DNA of 10,291 nucleotides from Oxalobacteraceae bacterium (lineage in GTDB: Bacteria; Pseudomonadota; Gammaproteobacteria; Burkholderiales; Burkholderiaceae_D), in contig CANKWG010000068.1 of the NCBI GenBank assembly GCA_947487325.1, positions 1-10,291 on the forward strand, given 5' to 3'. The translations under genes were made by a program, and so were the position numbers. The notes below the pieces were generated by a model. That model had not been told where the DNA came from, did not search any database, and saw only the letters and a program-made list of their open reading frames with translations. Shown in pieces: positions 1 to 6,213 of this stretch; position 1 is the stretch's first letter, and the number at the start of each line of letters is the position of its first letter.

Positions 1-531
1 GAGCCAGTGGAAGGCGTTGCTGCGCTCTGGAGACATGTCTTTGCAGGTAGTATTCGCGACCACGCATTTGCGCGTGTCTCGCGCACGCAAGCGTCGGCAC
101 TGGTTCGCGCCAGCCATGACGATTGGGTGATACGCGCTTGCCCTCATCACGGACCCGGAATCTCACGCGCTGCCGAGGGTGGCTATCACGCCGTCTGGTT
201 TGGCGATCGCAAAGGCCAGCAAAGGGTGCGTTACGGCAGACTGGATGCTGATGGGCGTGCTACCGGCAAGGTGCTGGAATTGCCTGATGCGCGCGCCGAG
301 CATCCTGATTTGGTCAGTAGCGGTCAACGGGTGGTGATTGCGTGGCGCAGCTTTGATGGCGTCAACACACAAGTGAGTGTCTGGATTTCCGAGGACGATG
401 GACGTCATTTCACGCTACGACGGCTGCAGTCGTCAGCCCTGGACAATGACTATCCCAGACTGATCGAGAGCAAGGGCAAAATAGCGCTGGTCTGGCGAAC
501 TGAGAGAGAAATTCATGTCACCCATTTTTAA
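1..531 (+). CDS. Sialidase/BNR-repeat-like beta-propeller protein, 3' part (5' end outside window)
   Basis: The frame is open from the first base and gives 176 codons to a TAA stop, so the gene starts upstream of the window; the GTG at position 7 is not a convincing start. The visible part has repeated short beta-strand patterns of the kind seen in sialidase-fold propellers: HAVWFGD (residues 63-69), VVIAWRSFDG (111-120) and IALVWR (161-166). An Asp-box matching S-x-D-x-G-x-x-F lies at residues 130-137 (SEDDGRHF). A CPHHGP motif at 47-52 could bind metal or heme, but this is a guess. Asp boxes are structural, so they do not show sialidase catalysis, and no catalytic Arg triad can be judged from this fragment. 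The stop codon overlaps the start of the next gene by 17 bases, so the two are probably translated together. The protein is likely exported, given its exported partner, but its N-terminus is not visible. Substrate is unknown. Confidence 0.72.
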   Translation, partial: EPVEGVAALWRHVFAGSIRDHAFARVSRTQASALVRASHDDWVIRACPHHGPGISRAAEGGYHAVWFGDRKGQQRVRYGRLDADGRATGKVLELPDARAEHPDLVSSGQRVVIAWRSFDGVNTQVSVWISEDDGRHFTLRRLQSSALDNDYPRLIESKGKIALVWRTEREIHVTHF

Positions 532-985
532 CTATGCCATTGGCTTGTTGATGCTTCTGTGCATGCAGTGCTTTTCTGCACCAACGGCAGTGGAGACCTT
601 CGATCAATCGACTTGGCCCGTCCTGCTCAGTCAGCACCGACAGTCAGCGATGATTGTATTTTCTTCGGTCAGCTGTACGCATTGTCCCGCTGCGATCGAG
701 CGGCTCGCCGCGCATCGGGCTGCCGGTCGATCAGCCACGCGTTTGTATGTTGTGCTGATGGACAGTGAAGATGACGTGGCTGCGTTGAGCAGTCCGCATC
801 ATCGTCTTGCGGATCGCTTGTTTGCGTTTCGTGGTCGTGCGCAGCCTATACAGTACGCGGTGAATCCGGATTGGCGTGGGATGACGCCCTATATTGCCTA
901 TGTTGATGGCAAGGGTGGTGCACGCTTTGTGCTGGGTGAGCCAGATGAAAAGACGCTGGCGATCTGGCTAAAAAGTAAAAAATGA
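515..985 (+). CDS. Exported thioredoxin-like CxxC protein
   Basis: A 156-residue protein with a hydrophobic N-terminus (about residues 6-20, then SAP), consistent with a Sec signal peptide cleaved near residue 21-23. The Cys at 16 and 19 do not form a clear lipobox. The mature part resembles a thioredoxin fold: a beta strand MIVFSS, then CTHC at residues 54-57 as the putative redox motif, a helix, a strand LYVVLMD (77-83), and a Thr-Pro at 124-125 before strand YIAYVDG in the position of the conserved cis-proline. The motif is therefore complete for a dithiol/disulfide protein of the periplasm. The likely role is thiol redox or metallochaperone-type work for an envelope partner, possibly the overlapping propeller gene; the substrate cannot be told. 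ATG 515 lies inside the upstream gene, so translational coupling is likely. A strong hairpin follows within 12 bases of the stop. Confidence 0.75.
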   Translation: MSPIFNYAIGLLMLLCMQCFSAPTAVETFDQSTWPVLLSQHRQSAMIVFSSVSCTHCPAAIERLAAHRAAGRSATRLYVVLMDSEDDVAALSSPHHRLADRLFAFRGRAQPIQYAVNPDWRGMTPYIAYVDGKGGARFVLGEPDEKTLAIWLKSKK

Positions 986-996
986 ACTTGAATAAA

Positions 997-1022
997 AAAC
1001 GGATACCCGCAGGTATCCGTTT
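997..1022. terminator. Bidirectional intrinsic terminator between convergent genes
   Basis: A perfect 11-bp stem (997-1007 pairs with 1012-1022) closes a CGCA tetraloop. On the minus strand the stem runs into a T tract (complement of the A run at 994-999), a textbook intrinsic terminator for the ferredoxin reductase gene ending at 1044. On the plus strand the stem itself ends in TTT and it lies 12 bases past the thioredoxin-like gene, so it probably stops that transcript too, less efficiently. Confidence 0.85.
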
Positions 1023-1043
1023 CAGCAGTCTATTGCAACAGAG

Positions 1044-2099
1044 TTAATCGAAGACTGGCGATTCCACACCCAAAATTTTATGCAGCTTCGGCGAAGTCGT
1101 CGTGTACTGCATGTGAATTTTTTTCTCGGGGAAGATGTACGGTGCAGCACCAAAAGCGGCCAGTGCAGCTTCATGAAAGCCTGAGAGAATCAGTTTTTTC
1201 TTGCCAGGGTAGACGTTGATATCACCCACCGCAAAAATACCGGGCACGTTAGTTTCAAATTTTTCCGTGTCGACTTTGAGCTGCTTGCGCTCAATGTCCA
1301 GTCCCCATTCGGCAATTGGGCCCAGCTTTGGCGAAAGACCAAAGAAAACCAGCAAGTCATCTAATGGCAGACGTCGCGTAACGCCATCAGCGCCCGTGAC
1401 CTTGATCTCGGTGAGCTTGTCGTCGCTGGATTCGAAGCCAGTCACCTGACCGATCACCAGTTGCATTTCGAATTGCTCGCAAAGCTCTTTCATTTTTGCG
1501 ACAGAGGCTGGCGCCGCGCGGAACTCATCGCGACGATGCAAAAGAATCACGGATTCTGCTTTGCACTGAAGGTTGAGGGCCCAGTCCAGCGCCGAATCAC
1601 CGCCACCGCAAATGACGATATTGCGGCCAGTAAAGCGAGCCGGATCTTTCACGCGGTAGAACAACTGCGTGCCTTCGAAAGCTTCGATACCATCGACCTT
1701 GATCGTGCGTGGCTGGAATGAGCCTACGCCAGCGGCGATGAAAATGGTTTTGGTGATGAAGCGGGTACCAATTGAGGTTTCCAGATCGAAGCGGCCATCA
1801 TCGCGTTTTTGCACCAGGGTGACTTCCTGACCCAAATGAAAGGTCGGTTCAAACGGTTCGATCTGCTTGAGTAAATTGTCAGTCAGCTCTTGTCCAGTGC
1901 AGACGGGCACCGCTGGTATGTCGTAAATCGGTTTGTCCGGATAAAGTTCAACGCACTGACCGCCGACGGCAGCGAGTGAATCGATCACATGGGCTTTGAT
2001 TTCCAGCAGGCCCAGCTCGAAGACCTGAAACAGGCCAACAGGTCCGGCACCGACGATTACGGCATCGGTTTCAATGGGAGTTTTTACAGAGGTGTTCAT
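1044..2099 (-). CDS. Ferredoxin--NADP(+) reductase, TrxR-like type
   Basis: A 351-residue flavoprotein that moves electrons between NADPH and ferredoxin in the cytoplasm. The FAD dinucleotide-binding motif GAGPVG is at residues 17-22, followed by GGQC (46-49) and the ELYPDKPIYDIP segment typical of the bacterial YumC/FNR2 group. The NADPH-binding GGGDSA is at 165-170, with HRRDEFRA (188-195) placed to recognise the 2'-phosphate. The second FAD motif, VGDINVYPGKKKLI, lies near 291-304. There is no CxxC redox pair in the pyridine-nucleotide domain, which separates it from true thioredoxin reductase. Length fits the family (about 340-350). The frame extends 15 codons further up to a TTG at 2144, but this would start inside a GC-rich hairpin and add non-conserved residues, so ATG 2099 is preferred; no strong Shine-Dalgarno is visible. 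It lies 107 bases downstream of fdxA in the same direction, so the ferredoxin is its likely partner. Confidence 0.93.
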   Translation of the reverse strand: MNTSVKTPIETDAVIVGAGPVGLFQVFELGLLEIKAHVIDSLAAVGGQCVELYPDKPIYDIPAVPVCTGQELTDNLLKQIEPFEPTFHLGQEVTLVQKRDDGRFDLETSIGTRFITKTIFIAAGVGSFQPRTIKVDGIEAFEGTQLFYRVKDPARFTGRNIVICGGGDSALDWALNLQCKAESVILLHRRDEFRAAPASVAKMKELCEQFEMQLVIGQVTGFESSDDKLTEIKVTGADGVTRRLPLDDLLVFFGLSPKLGPIAEWGLDIERKQLKVDTEKFETNVPGIFAVGDINVYPGKKKLILSGFHEAALAAFGAAPYIFPEKKIHMQYTTTSPKLHKILGVESPVFD

Positions 2100-2144
2100 T
2101 CGAGTCAGAGAAGTTGGATGCTGTAGAGCTAGATAACGTACCAA

Positions 2145-2162
2145 CCCCGGCCTGGGCCGGGG
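2145..2162. other. GC-rich hairpin in the fdxA-reductase gap
   Basis: An 8-bp perfect inverted repeat (CCCCGGCC / GGCCGGGG) with a 2-base centre, or 7 bp with a CTGG loop. It sits between fdxA (stop at 2207) and the reductase start (2099). It is not followed by a T run on either strand, so it is not a standard terminator. It may set the relative levels of the two proteins by partial termination, RNA processing or mRNA protection. Confidence 0.5.
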
Positions 2163-2206
2163 CTGAAGATGAATTACACGGCGCCCTTTTCAGGCATCCG
2201 GTGCGA

Positions 2207-2530
2207 TCAGCGTTCGAGATACTGCAATTTTTCCTTGGTGTCTTTCCACTCTTCTGCATCGGCGAGTGGCGCTTTTGACTTGGTGATCGACGGCCATTTA
2301 CGAGCCAGGTCGACATTAAGTTTGATGAACTGCTGTTGATCCGCCGGTACGTCTTCTTCAGCGTAGATCGCATTGACTGGGCATTCGGCCACGCAAACTG
2401 CGCAGTCAATGCATTCATCCGGATCGATGGAGAGGAAATTAGGCCCCTCGCGGAAGCAATCCACAGGGCAGACATCTACGCAGTCCGTGTAACGGCAGCG
2501 GATGCATGATTCGGTCACGACGTGGGTCAT
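2207..2530 (-). CDS. fdxA: 7Fe ferredoxin FdxA ([3Fe-4S][4Fe-4S])
   Basis: A 107-residue low-potential electron carrier of the cytoplasm. The cysteine pattern matches Azotobacter ferredoxin I with an offset of one residue: C9, C12, C17, C21, C25, C40, C43, C46 and C50. By that match C9, C17 and C50 would hold the 3Fe cluster and C21, C40, C43 and C46 the 4Fe cluster, with C12 and C25 as the extra cysteines also present in FdI. Both CP motifs (CPVDCF and CPVNAI) and the linker GPNFLSIDPDECIDC are intact, and the C-terminal tail of about 50 residues is the usual length for this class. ATG 2530 is preceded on the minus strand by AGGAC about 7 bases away, an acceptable ribosome-binding site. The downstream ferredoxin-NADP reductase is the obvious redox partner. 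Transcription is probably from the 2531-2869 region. Confidence 0.95.
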   Translation of the reverse strand: MTHVVTESCIRCRYTDCVDVCPVDCFREGPNFLSIDPDECIDCAVCVAECPVNAIYAEEDVPADQQQFIKLNVDLARKWPSITKSKAPLADAEEWKDTKEKLQYLER

Positions 2531-2619
2531 ACAACAGTCCTATCTGTGAATATTTTTAAAACAAAAGTGCAGAAAAACAGCCGGAAACACCCGCAAAATC
2601 CAAGACCTTACCTGCAAGG

Positions 2620-2644
2620 CCCGCTCCGGATGGCGGGGGTTTTT
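2620..2644 (+). terminator. Terminator-like hairpin with no plus-strand gene upstream
   Basis: A 5-bp GC stem (CCCGC 2620-2624 with GCGGG 2633-2637), an 8-base loop, then GG and a run of five T (2640-2644). It has the form of a short intrinsic terminator on the plus strand, but the only gene upstream on that side is fdxA on the opposite strand. It may end an antisense or small RNA, or be part of a structured fdxA leader. Confidence 0.35.
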
Positions 2645-2859
2645 CTGGCCGTCAAAGGCCCAAGCGCACCTTTTTGGCAAAGCGTTGTATTTTAAGACAA
2701 ATTGTATGCCCTCACACGGTTCGCTTAGATGAATTTTGAATATACAAATACGTGCCCGGCCCTTGGGTCGTGAATATTTTGGCATCGTCGTCTGAAATAA
2801 AATCAAGCGCGCAGTTCGGCGTGGCTTTCTTTACCGGGATAAAATCGGCCGGCCACAAC

Positions 2860-2866
2860 AGGGGAA
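2860..2866 (+). promoter_or_regulatory. Ribosome-binding site of lutC
   Basis: AGGGGAA ends three bases before ATG 2870, with the AGGGG core 5 bases away. It is a strong purine-rich site that supports this start over other in-frame codons. Confidence 0.65.
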
Positions 2867-2869
2867 TCC

Positions 2870-3532
2870 ATGGATACATCCGCCGCACGACAGGCGATTT
2901 TCAGCCGCATTCGCAAAGCCCAGAACCGAGCACCCGAGCCGACGCCCGCGGAGCTTGCCCAAGTCAGCGACTATCTGGGTCACCACGAGTCTGGACCCAG
3001 ACCCGATCTCGGCAGTGATCTGGTCGAGCGTTTTCGTGCCCAGGCCTTACGGACTTCGCAGACCTTTGATGAGGTGGCAAATCTGGACGACGTGCCGGCA
3101 GCGGCTGCACGATACATAGACAGCATCGGTGTGGCTAAATCGGCAATTGCTTGGCAGTCGCTCACCACGCTCCCTTGGCAGGCATCCGGTATCCGTGTGG
3201 ATTTCCGGCCGCCAGTCGACAAAGATCTGGTCGGCATTACCGGCTGTTTTTGCGCTGTGGCCGAGACCGGTACCCTGATGCTGCTGTCCGGTGCGGACAC
3301 CTTCGCATCGGCCGCGCTGCTTCCAGAAACCCATATCGCTATCGTGCCTGTGTCACGTGTGGTGGGTTCTATCGAGGACGCGTTTGCGCTTGCCAAAAAA
3401 GAGCGCGGCGAGCTGCCGCGCGCGACCAATTTCATTTCCGGGCCCTCACGCACGGGAGATATCGAGCAGACGATTGTGCTGGGTGCGCACGGCCCCTACC
3501 GGGTGCACGTGATTCTGGTGCGTGACGTTTGA
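2870..3532 (+). CDS. lutC: LutC/YkgG-family LUD-domain protein
   Basis: A 220-residue protein of the LUD (DUF162) family. The conserved core VGITGCFCAVAETGTL is at residues 121-136, PETHIAIVP at 152-160, and the C-terminal signature, beginning ISGPSRTGDIEQTIVLGAHG, starts at 189. In known systems LutC acts with LutA (Fe-S, CCG domains) and LutB (Fe-S plus LUD) in cytoplasmic L-lactate oxidation to pyruvate. Here neither lutA nor lutB is adjacent: the upstream neighbour is divergent fdxA and the downstream gene is a 2-hydroxyacid dehydrogenase, so this copy stands alone and its role in lactate use is inferred from family only. The gene ends 15 bases before the next start on the same strand, suggesting one operon. 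All the LUD motifs are intact and the length is normal for LutC. Confidence 0.85.
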   Translation: MDTSAARQAIFSRIRKAQNRAPEPTPAELAQVSDYLGHHESGPRPDLGSDLVERFRAQALRTSQTFDEVANLDDVPAAAARYIDSIGVAKSAIAWQSLTTLPWQASGIRVDFRPPVDKDLVGITGCFCAVAETGTLMLLSGADTFASAALLPETHIAIVPVSRVVGSIEDAFALAKKERGELPRATNFISGPSRTGDIEQTIVLGAHGPYRVHVILVRDV

Positions 3533-3547
3533 GCGTCACTGCTGAGC

Positions 3548-4552
3548 ATGACGTCTGACTCAAGGGGAGCTCAACTGAAGCCGAAAATTCTCGTTACGCG
3601 CGCAGTATTTCAGGAAGTGATCGATTATCTATCGGAATATTTTGATGTCGATTCAAACCAATCGGACGAAGTTTTTTCCGATGCTGAGCTAATAAGGCGT
3701 CTGCAGGGCAAGGCGGGTGTCTATGCCAATCCTACCAACCTCATGTCGGCTGAAGTCATACGCAGCGCACCTGAGCTGCGCGCGATCTGCAACATGGCGG
3801 TGGGCTATAACAATATTGATGTCGCCGCTGCGACAGCCGCGGGCATCATGGTGACCAATACACCGGATGTGCTCAACGAGACCACCGCTGATTTTGGCTG
3901 GACCTTGCTGATGGCGACGGCGCGACGCGTGACCGAATCCGAGCATTATCTGCGCGCCGGTCTATGGAAAAAATGGAACTATGACAGTTTCATGGGTGTG
4001 GACGTGCATGGCAGCACCCTGGGTGTCATTGGCATGGGCCGCATCGGCCGGGCGGTTGCCCGACGTTCGATGGGTTTCAATATGAAAGTCATCTACAACA
4101 ACCGTTCGCGTCTGGCACCCGAGCTGGAAGCCGAAGCGAACAACGCGCGGCACGTGAGCCGCGAAGAGCTCTTGCGCAGTGCCGACCATGTGGTGCTAGT
4201 GCTGCCCTACTCGAAAGAGTCGCATCATCTGATCGGCGCAGCCGAGCTGGCGTTGATGAAGCCGACGGCAACGCTGATCAATATCGCGCGCGGTGGTATT
4301 GTCGATGACGCTGCGCTGATTGATGCGCTCAGTGCCGGGAAAATCGCTGCAGCGGGTCTGGATGTATTCGAAAATGAGCCAGCATTTAATCTCGGCTTTC
4401 TGAAGCTGAGTAATGTGGTGCTTACGCCCCACATCGGTAGCGCCTCTGGTTCGACGCGCCGCGCAATGGCGGACTGCGCTGCGGACAATTTGATTGCTGC
4501 GCTCTCAGGTCATCGTCCACCGAATTTGCTGAACCCAGAATCATTCAAATAA
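3548..4552 (+). CDS. D-isomer-specific 2-hydroxyacid dehydrogenase (GhrB-like glyoxylate/hydroxypyruvate/2-ketogluconate reductase)
   Basis: A cytoplasmic NAD(P)H-dependent reductase of 2-oxoacids. Counting from ATG 3548 (334 residues), the substrate domain begins KPKILVTRAV (11-20), the nucleotide-binding GMGRIG is at 162-167, and the catalytic triad is R248 (NIARGG), E277 (ENEP) and H295 (TPHIGSAS), with family-like spacing. NNR at 184-186 after the second Rossmann strand favours NADPH over NADH (inference). The best match is the GhrB/2-ketogluconate reductase group, but substrate cannot be fixed by sequence reading. The annotated ATG has no good ribosome-binding site, whereas AAGGGGAG (3562-3569) precedes an in-frame CTG at 3575 that would start the protein exactly at the family N-terminus and give 325 residues, close to GhrB's 324. 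It follows lutC by 15 bases and precedes the PHA-system gene by 33, so all three are probably co-transcribed. Confidence 0.88.
   Translation: MTSDSRGAQLKPKILVTRAVFQEVIDYLSEYFDVDSNQSDEVFSDAELIRRLQGKAGVYANPTNLMSAEVIRSAPELRAICNMAVGYNNIDVAAATAAGIMVTNTPDVLNETTADFGWTLLMATARRVTESEHYLRAGLWKKWNYDSFMGVDVHGSTLGVIGMGRIGRAVARRSMGFNMKVIYNNRSRLAPELEAEANNARHVSREELLRSADHVVLVLPYSKESHHLIGAAELALMKPTATLINIARGGIVDDAALIDALSAGKIAAAGLDVFENEPAFNLGFLKLSNVVLTPHIGSASGSTRRAMADCAADNLIAALSGHRPPNLLNPESFK
3562..3569 (+). promoter_or_regulatory. Strong Shine-Dalgarno inside the annotated dehydrogenase start region
   Basis: AAGGGGAG lies 5 bases before CTG 3575 (codon 10 of the frame from ATG 3548). It is the only strong ribosome-binding site near the start of this gene and points to initiation at CTG 3575, or less likely marks a coincidence in codons 5-8. 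Confidence 0.5.
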
Positions 4553-4573
4553 CAACCAACACGCTCGATAGGG

Positions 4574-4580
4574 CAGGAGA
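4574..4580 (+). promoter_or_regulatory. Ribosome-binding site of the PHA-system gene
   Basis: CAGGAGA with the AGGAG core about 7 bases before ATG 4586. A clear site that fixes this start and allows independent translation within the lutC-dehydrogenase transcript. Confidence 0.7.
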
Positions 4581-4585
4581 TAACG

Positions 4586-4885
4586 ATGGCCGATTTCACG
4601 ATTGTTCAGCAGCACAGCTTGTCAATGGAGGGAGCTCGCGCTGCCGCACAAAAAGTGGCCGACCAGATGGCGGTTGATTATGAAATGACGCACCAGTGGG
4701 CAGGTGATGTACTCGAGTTCAAGCGTAGCGGATTTTCCGGGACGCTTGCGCTCTCGGAAGGCAGTGTTCAGCTTGAGGTTGTGCTTGGTTTCATGCTGCG
4801 CGGCTTCGCGAAAAAAATTGAAGAGCAAGTGAGCAAGAACATGAACAAAGTGTTCTGCGGCGACGCCGATCAGGATGCCGCCTAA
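4586..4885 (+). CDS. Polyhydroxyalkanoic acid system family protein (TIGR02610-like)
   Basis: A 99-residue cytoplasmic protein with no signal peptide or membrane segment. The pattern MADFTIVQQHSL, then ARAAAQKVADQMA (18-30), then GDVLEFKRSGFSGTL (40-54) and the C-terminal KIEEQVSKNMNKVF (77-90) is that of the small family annotated as polyhydroxyalkanoic acid system proteins, found near PHA genes in proteobacteria. Members are thought to be granule-associated or regulatory; no enzymatic role is established and none is claimed here. The alternating beta strands in the middle and amphipathic helices at both ends suggest a small alpha-beta fold. It is the last gene of the probable lutC-dehydrogenase operon and is followed by a hairpin. 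A phasin lies about 3.1 kb downstream in this window on the other strand, which supports a PHA-storing host. Confidence 0.8.
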   Translation: MADFTIVQQHSLSMEGARAAAQKVADQMAVDYEMTHQWAGDVLEFKRSGFSGTLALSEGSVQLEVVLGFMLRGFAKKIEEQVSKNMNKVFCGDADQDAA

Positions 4886-4887
4886 AA

Positions 4888-4921
4888 GTGCGCAAGCGGG
4901 CCAGCCGGCCCGCTCTTGCAC
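4888..4921. terminator. Hairpin between convergent genes
   Basis: An 8-bp perfect stem (AGCGGGCC 4895-4902 with GGCCCGCT 4907-4914), AGCC loop, extended by a 3x3 internal loop and four more pairs (GTGC/GCAC). It lies in the 39-base gap between the converging PHA-system and FKBP genes. The T runs on both sides are poor (four on the minus strand side), so termination in both directions is likely but may be incomplete. Confidence 0.6.
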
Positions 4922-4924
4922 TGA

Positions 4925-5281
4925 TCAGACTTCCAGCAATTCCACATCAAAAATCAGAGTCGCGTGGGGCGGAATCACGCCGCCGGCACCGCGTGCGCCG
5001 TAGCCAAGCGCTGATGGGATGACCAGTCGGCGTTTGCCGCCGACCTTCATGCCTTGCACGCCCTGATCCCAGCCTTGAATGACTTGGCCGGCGCCGAGTG
5101 AAAACTCGAAGGGTTCATCACGATCTACGCTGGAATCAAATTTCTCGCCGGGGCTACCATCGTCGTTTTGCAGCCATCCTGTGTAATGAACCGAGACAAA
5201 CTGGCCTGCCGCCGCCTCGGCGCCATCGCCAACGGTCAGTTCTTCGTATTGCAGGCCGGAGGCCGTCATGATCAGGGACAT
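4925..5281 (-). CDS. FKBP-type peptidyl-prolyl cis-trans isomerase
   Basis: A 118-residue single-domain FKBP that catalyses cis-trans isomerisation of Xaa-Pro bonds; it has no signal peptide, so it acts in the cytoplasm. Binding-pocket motifs are all present: VHYTGWL (31-37), FDSS (48-51), QVIQGWDQGV (66-75), IPSALGYG (88-95) and IPPHATLIFDVELL (103-116). These give the usual aromatic pocket (Y33, F48, W71, Y94, F111). The frame extends upstream to an ATG at 5308, but ATG 5281 is preceded on the minus strand by AAGGAAAG with correct spacing, so the shorter form is chosen. It stands as a single-gene unit between a convergent neighbour and a divergent one. I do not give a symbol because several small FKBPs in these bacteria share this layout. 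Confidence 0.93.
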   Translation of the reverse strand: MSLIMTASGLQYEELTVGDGAEAAAGQFVSVHYTGWLQNDDGSPGEKFDSSVDRDEPFEFSLGAGQVIQGWDQGVQGMKVGGKRRLVIPSALGYGARGAGGVIPPHATLIFDVELLEV

Positions 5282-5339
5282 GATCTTTCCTTCATGGTTG
5301 GTCAACAAGAGTCCGGCATTCTAGCAGCCACGACCCTTT

Positions 5340-5345
5340 TATAAT
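5340..5345 (+). promoter_or_regulatory. Perfect -10 hexamer just upstream of the EI24 gene
   Basis: TATAAT ends only 11 bases before ATG 5357, so transcription would begin about 5 bases before, or at, the start codon. No TTGACA-like -35 is found at 16-18 bases upstream. No Shine-Dalgarno is visible before the ATG, which fits a very short leader or a leaderless message. Confidence 0.5.
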
Positions 5346-5356
5346 GCTGGACGACC

Positions 5357-6193
5357 ATGATGCCTCTTTTTACCTCCCTCTTGCGCGCCATCGCCTCTCA
5401 GCTGCACTTCCGGATGCTGCTGCTGACACTATTGCCTTTGTTAATAGGGCTAGTGCTGTGGGGTTTGCTGCTGTGGCAAGGACTGCAGCCACTCATAGAC
5501 CAGTTGCATCAGTGGTTCTCCGATTATTCGCTGTTCAGGGAAGTGGGTGAGCGGATGGATACCTGGGGTCTGTCAGCGATCAGAACGCTGATGGTGCCAT
5601 TGCTAGCGATGTGGCTTTTGCTACCGCTGATGATTCTGAGCGCATTGTTACTCGTTGTCTTGTTGTCCATGCCCGCTATCGCGCGCCATGTCGCGGCAAA
5701 TTATTACCCTCAGCTCGTCATGCGCCACGGTGGTTCCTTTGCCGGCAGCTTGTGGATTTCCTTGTCATCGTTCACGGTGTTTCTGATCATCTGGCTAGTC
5801 ACGCTGCCGCTGAACCTCGTACCTTTGTTTGCGCTGTGTATTCAGCCATTGCTCTGGGGTTGGTTGACCAGTCGGGTGATGGCCTATGATGCGCTGGCCG
5901 ATTTTGCAGATCCTGATGAGCGCCGCGCGATATTGAATCGACAGCGCTGGCCTTTGCTGGCCATCGGCGTGGCGACGGGCAGTCTCGGTGCAATACCCGG
6001 TTTGCTCTGGCTGGGTGGCGTAGTTTCGGTGATTCTGTTTCCGCTGTTGGCAGCGCTGGCGATTTGGCTTTATCTGCTGGTTTTCGTGTTCAGCGGTTTG
6101 TGGTTCCAGCATTACTGCCTTGATGCGCTGGCCCGCTTGCGCAGCACGCCGATGAGTACCGATGATCCTGGCCGCATCATCGATATCAACTAA
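5357..6193 (+). CDS. EI24-domain integral membrane protein (CysZ-related family)
   Basis: A 278-residue inner-membrane protein with hydrophobic segments at about residues 20-45, 76-106, 130-170 (probably two spans) and 197-250 (two spans). The signature around HVAANYYPQLVMRHGGSF (111-128), followed by a helix start SLWISL, is that of the EI24 (PF07264) family, which includes the sulfate permease CysZ. Bacterial EI24 proteins of this subtype are mostly uncharacterised; sulfate transport is possible but unproven, and no cys gene is nearby. The C-terminal tail after residue 255 is polar and likely cytoplasmic. Two ATGs in tandem (5357 and 5360) may both serve as starts, and there is no clear ribosome-binding site; a TATAAT sits right in front. 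The CinA-like gene starts 20 bases after the stop on the same strand, so the two probably form an operon. Confidence 0.83.
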   Translation: MMPLFTSLLRAIASQLHFRMLLLTLLPLLIGLVLWGLLLWQGLQPLIDQLHQWFSDYSLFREVGERMDTWGLSAIRTLMVPLLAMWLLLPLMILSALLLVVLLSMPAIARHVAANYYPQLVMRHGGSFAGSLWISLSSFTVFLIIWLVTLPLNLVPLFALCIQPLLWGWLTSRVMAYDALADFADPDERRAILNRQRWPLLAIGVATGSLGAIPGLLWLGGVVSVILFPLLAALAIWLYLLVFVFSGLWFQHYCLDALARLRSTPMSTDDPGRIIDIN

Positions 6194-6213
6194 CCTCTCT
6201 AAATGGGTAATGT

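Larger units (their letters stand above)
2531..2869. other. Divergent intergenic region between fdxA and lutC
   Basis: About 340 bases without a credible gene. It must hold the promoters of fdxA (minus) and lutC (plus). On the plus side, a GATAAAAT sequence at 2838-2845 is a possible -10 element for lutC, but no good -35 box can be seen. AT-rich stretches at 2536-2560 and 2685-2755 could carry the fdxA promoter; I cannot pick one. A terminator-like hairpin at 2620-2644 is listed separately. The 88-codon frames here have no family character and were not called. Confidence 0.5.

Noticed and set aside
2100..2144. TTG start adding 15 residues to the ferredoxin reductase
   Set aside because: The added residues are not family-like, the TTG abuts a GC hairpin, and ATG 2099 gives the normal length.
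2071..2475. 134-codon minus-strand frame overlapping fdxA
   Set aside because: It lies in another frame of the strongly supported ferredoxin gene and has no family character.
2540..2806. 88-codon minus-strand frame upstream of fdxA
   Set aside because: Composition is unlike a protein of this genome, no ribosome-binding site, and it occupies the expected promoter region.
5297..5306. TTGACC on the minus strand as a -35 box for the FKBP gene
   Set aside because: It lies so close to the start codon that its -10 would fall inside the coding region.
5282..5308. Longer FKBP start at ATG 5308
   Set aside because: ATG 5281 has a good Shine-Dalgarno (AAGGAAAG) and the extra nine residues are not typical of the family.
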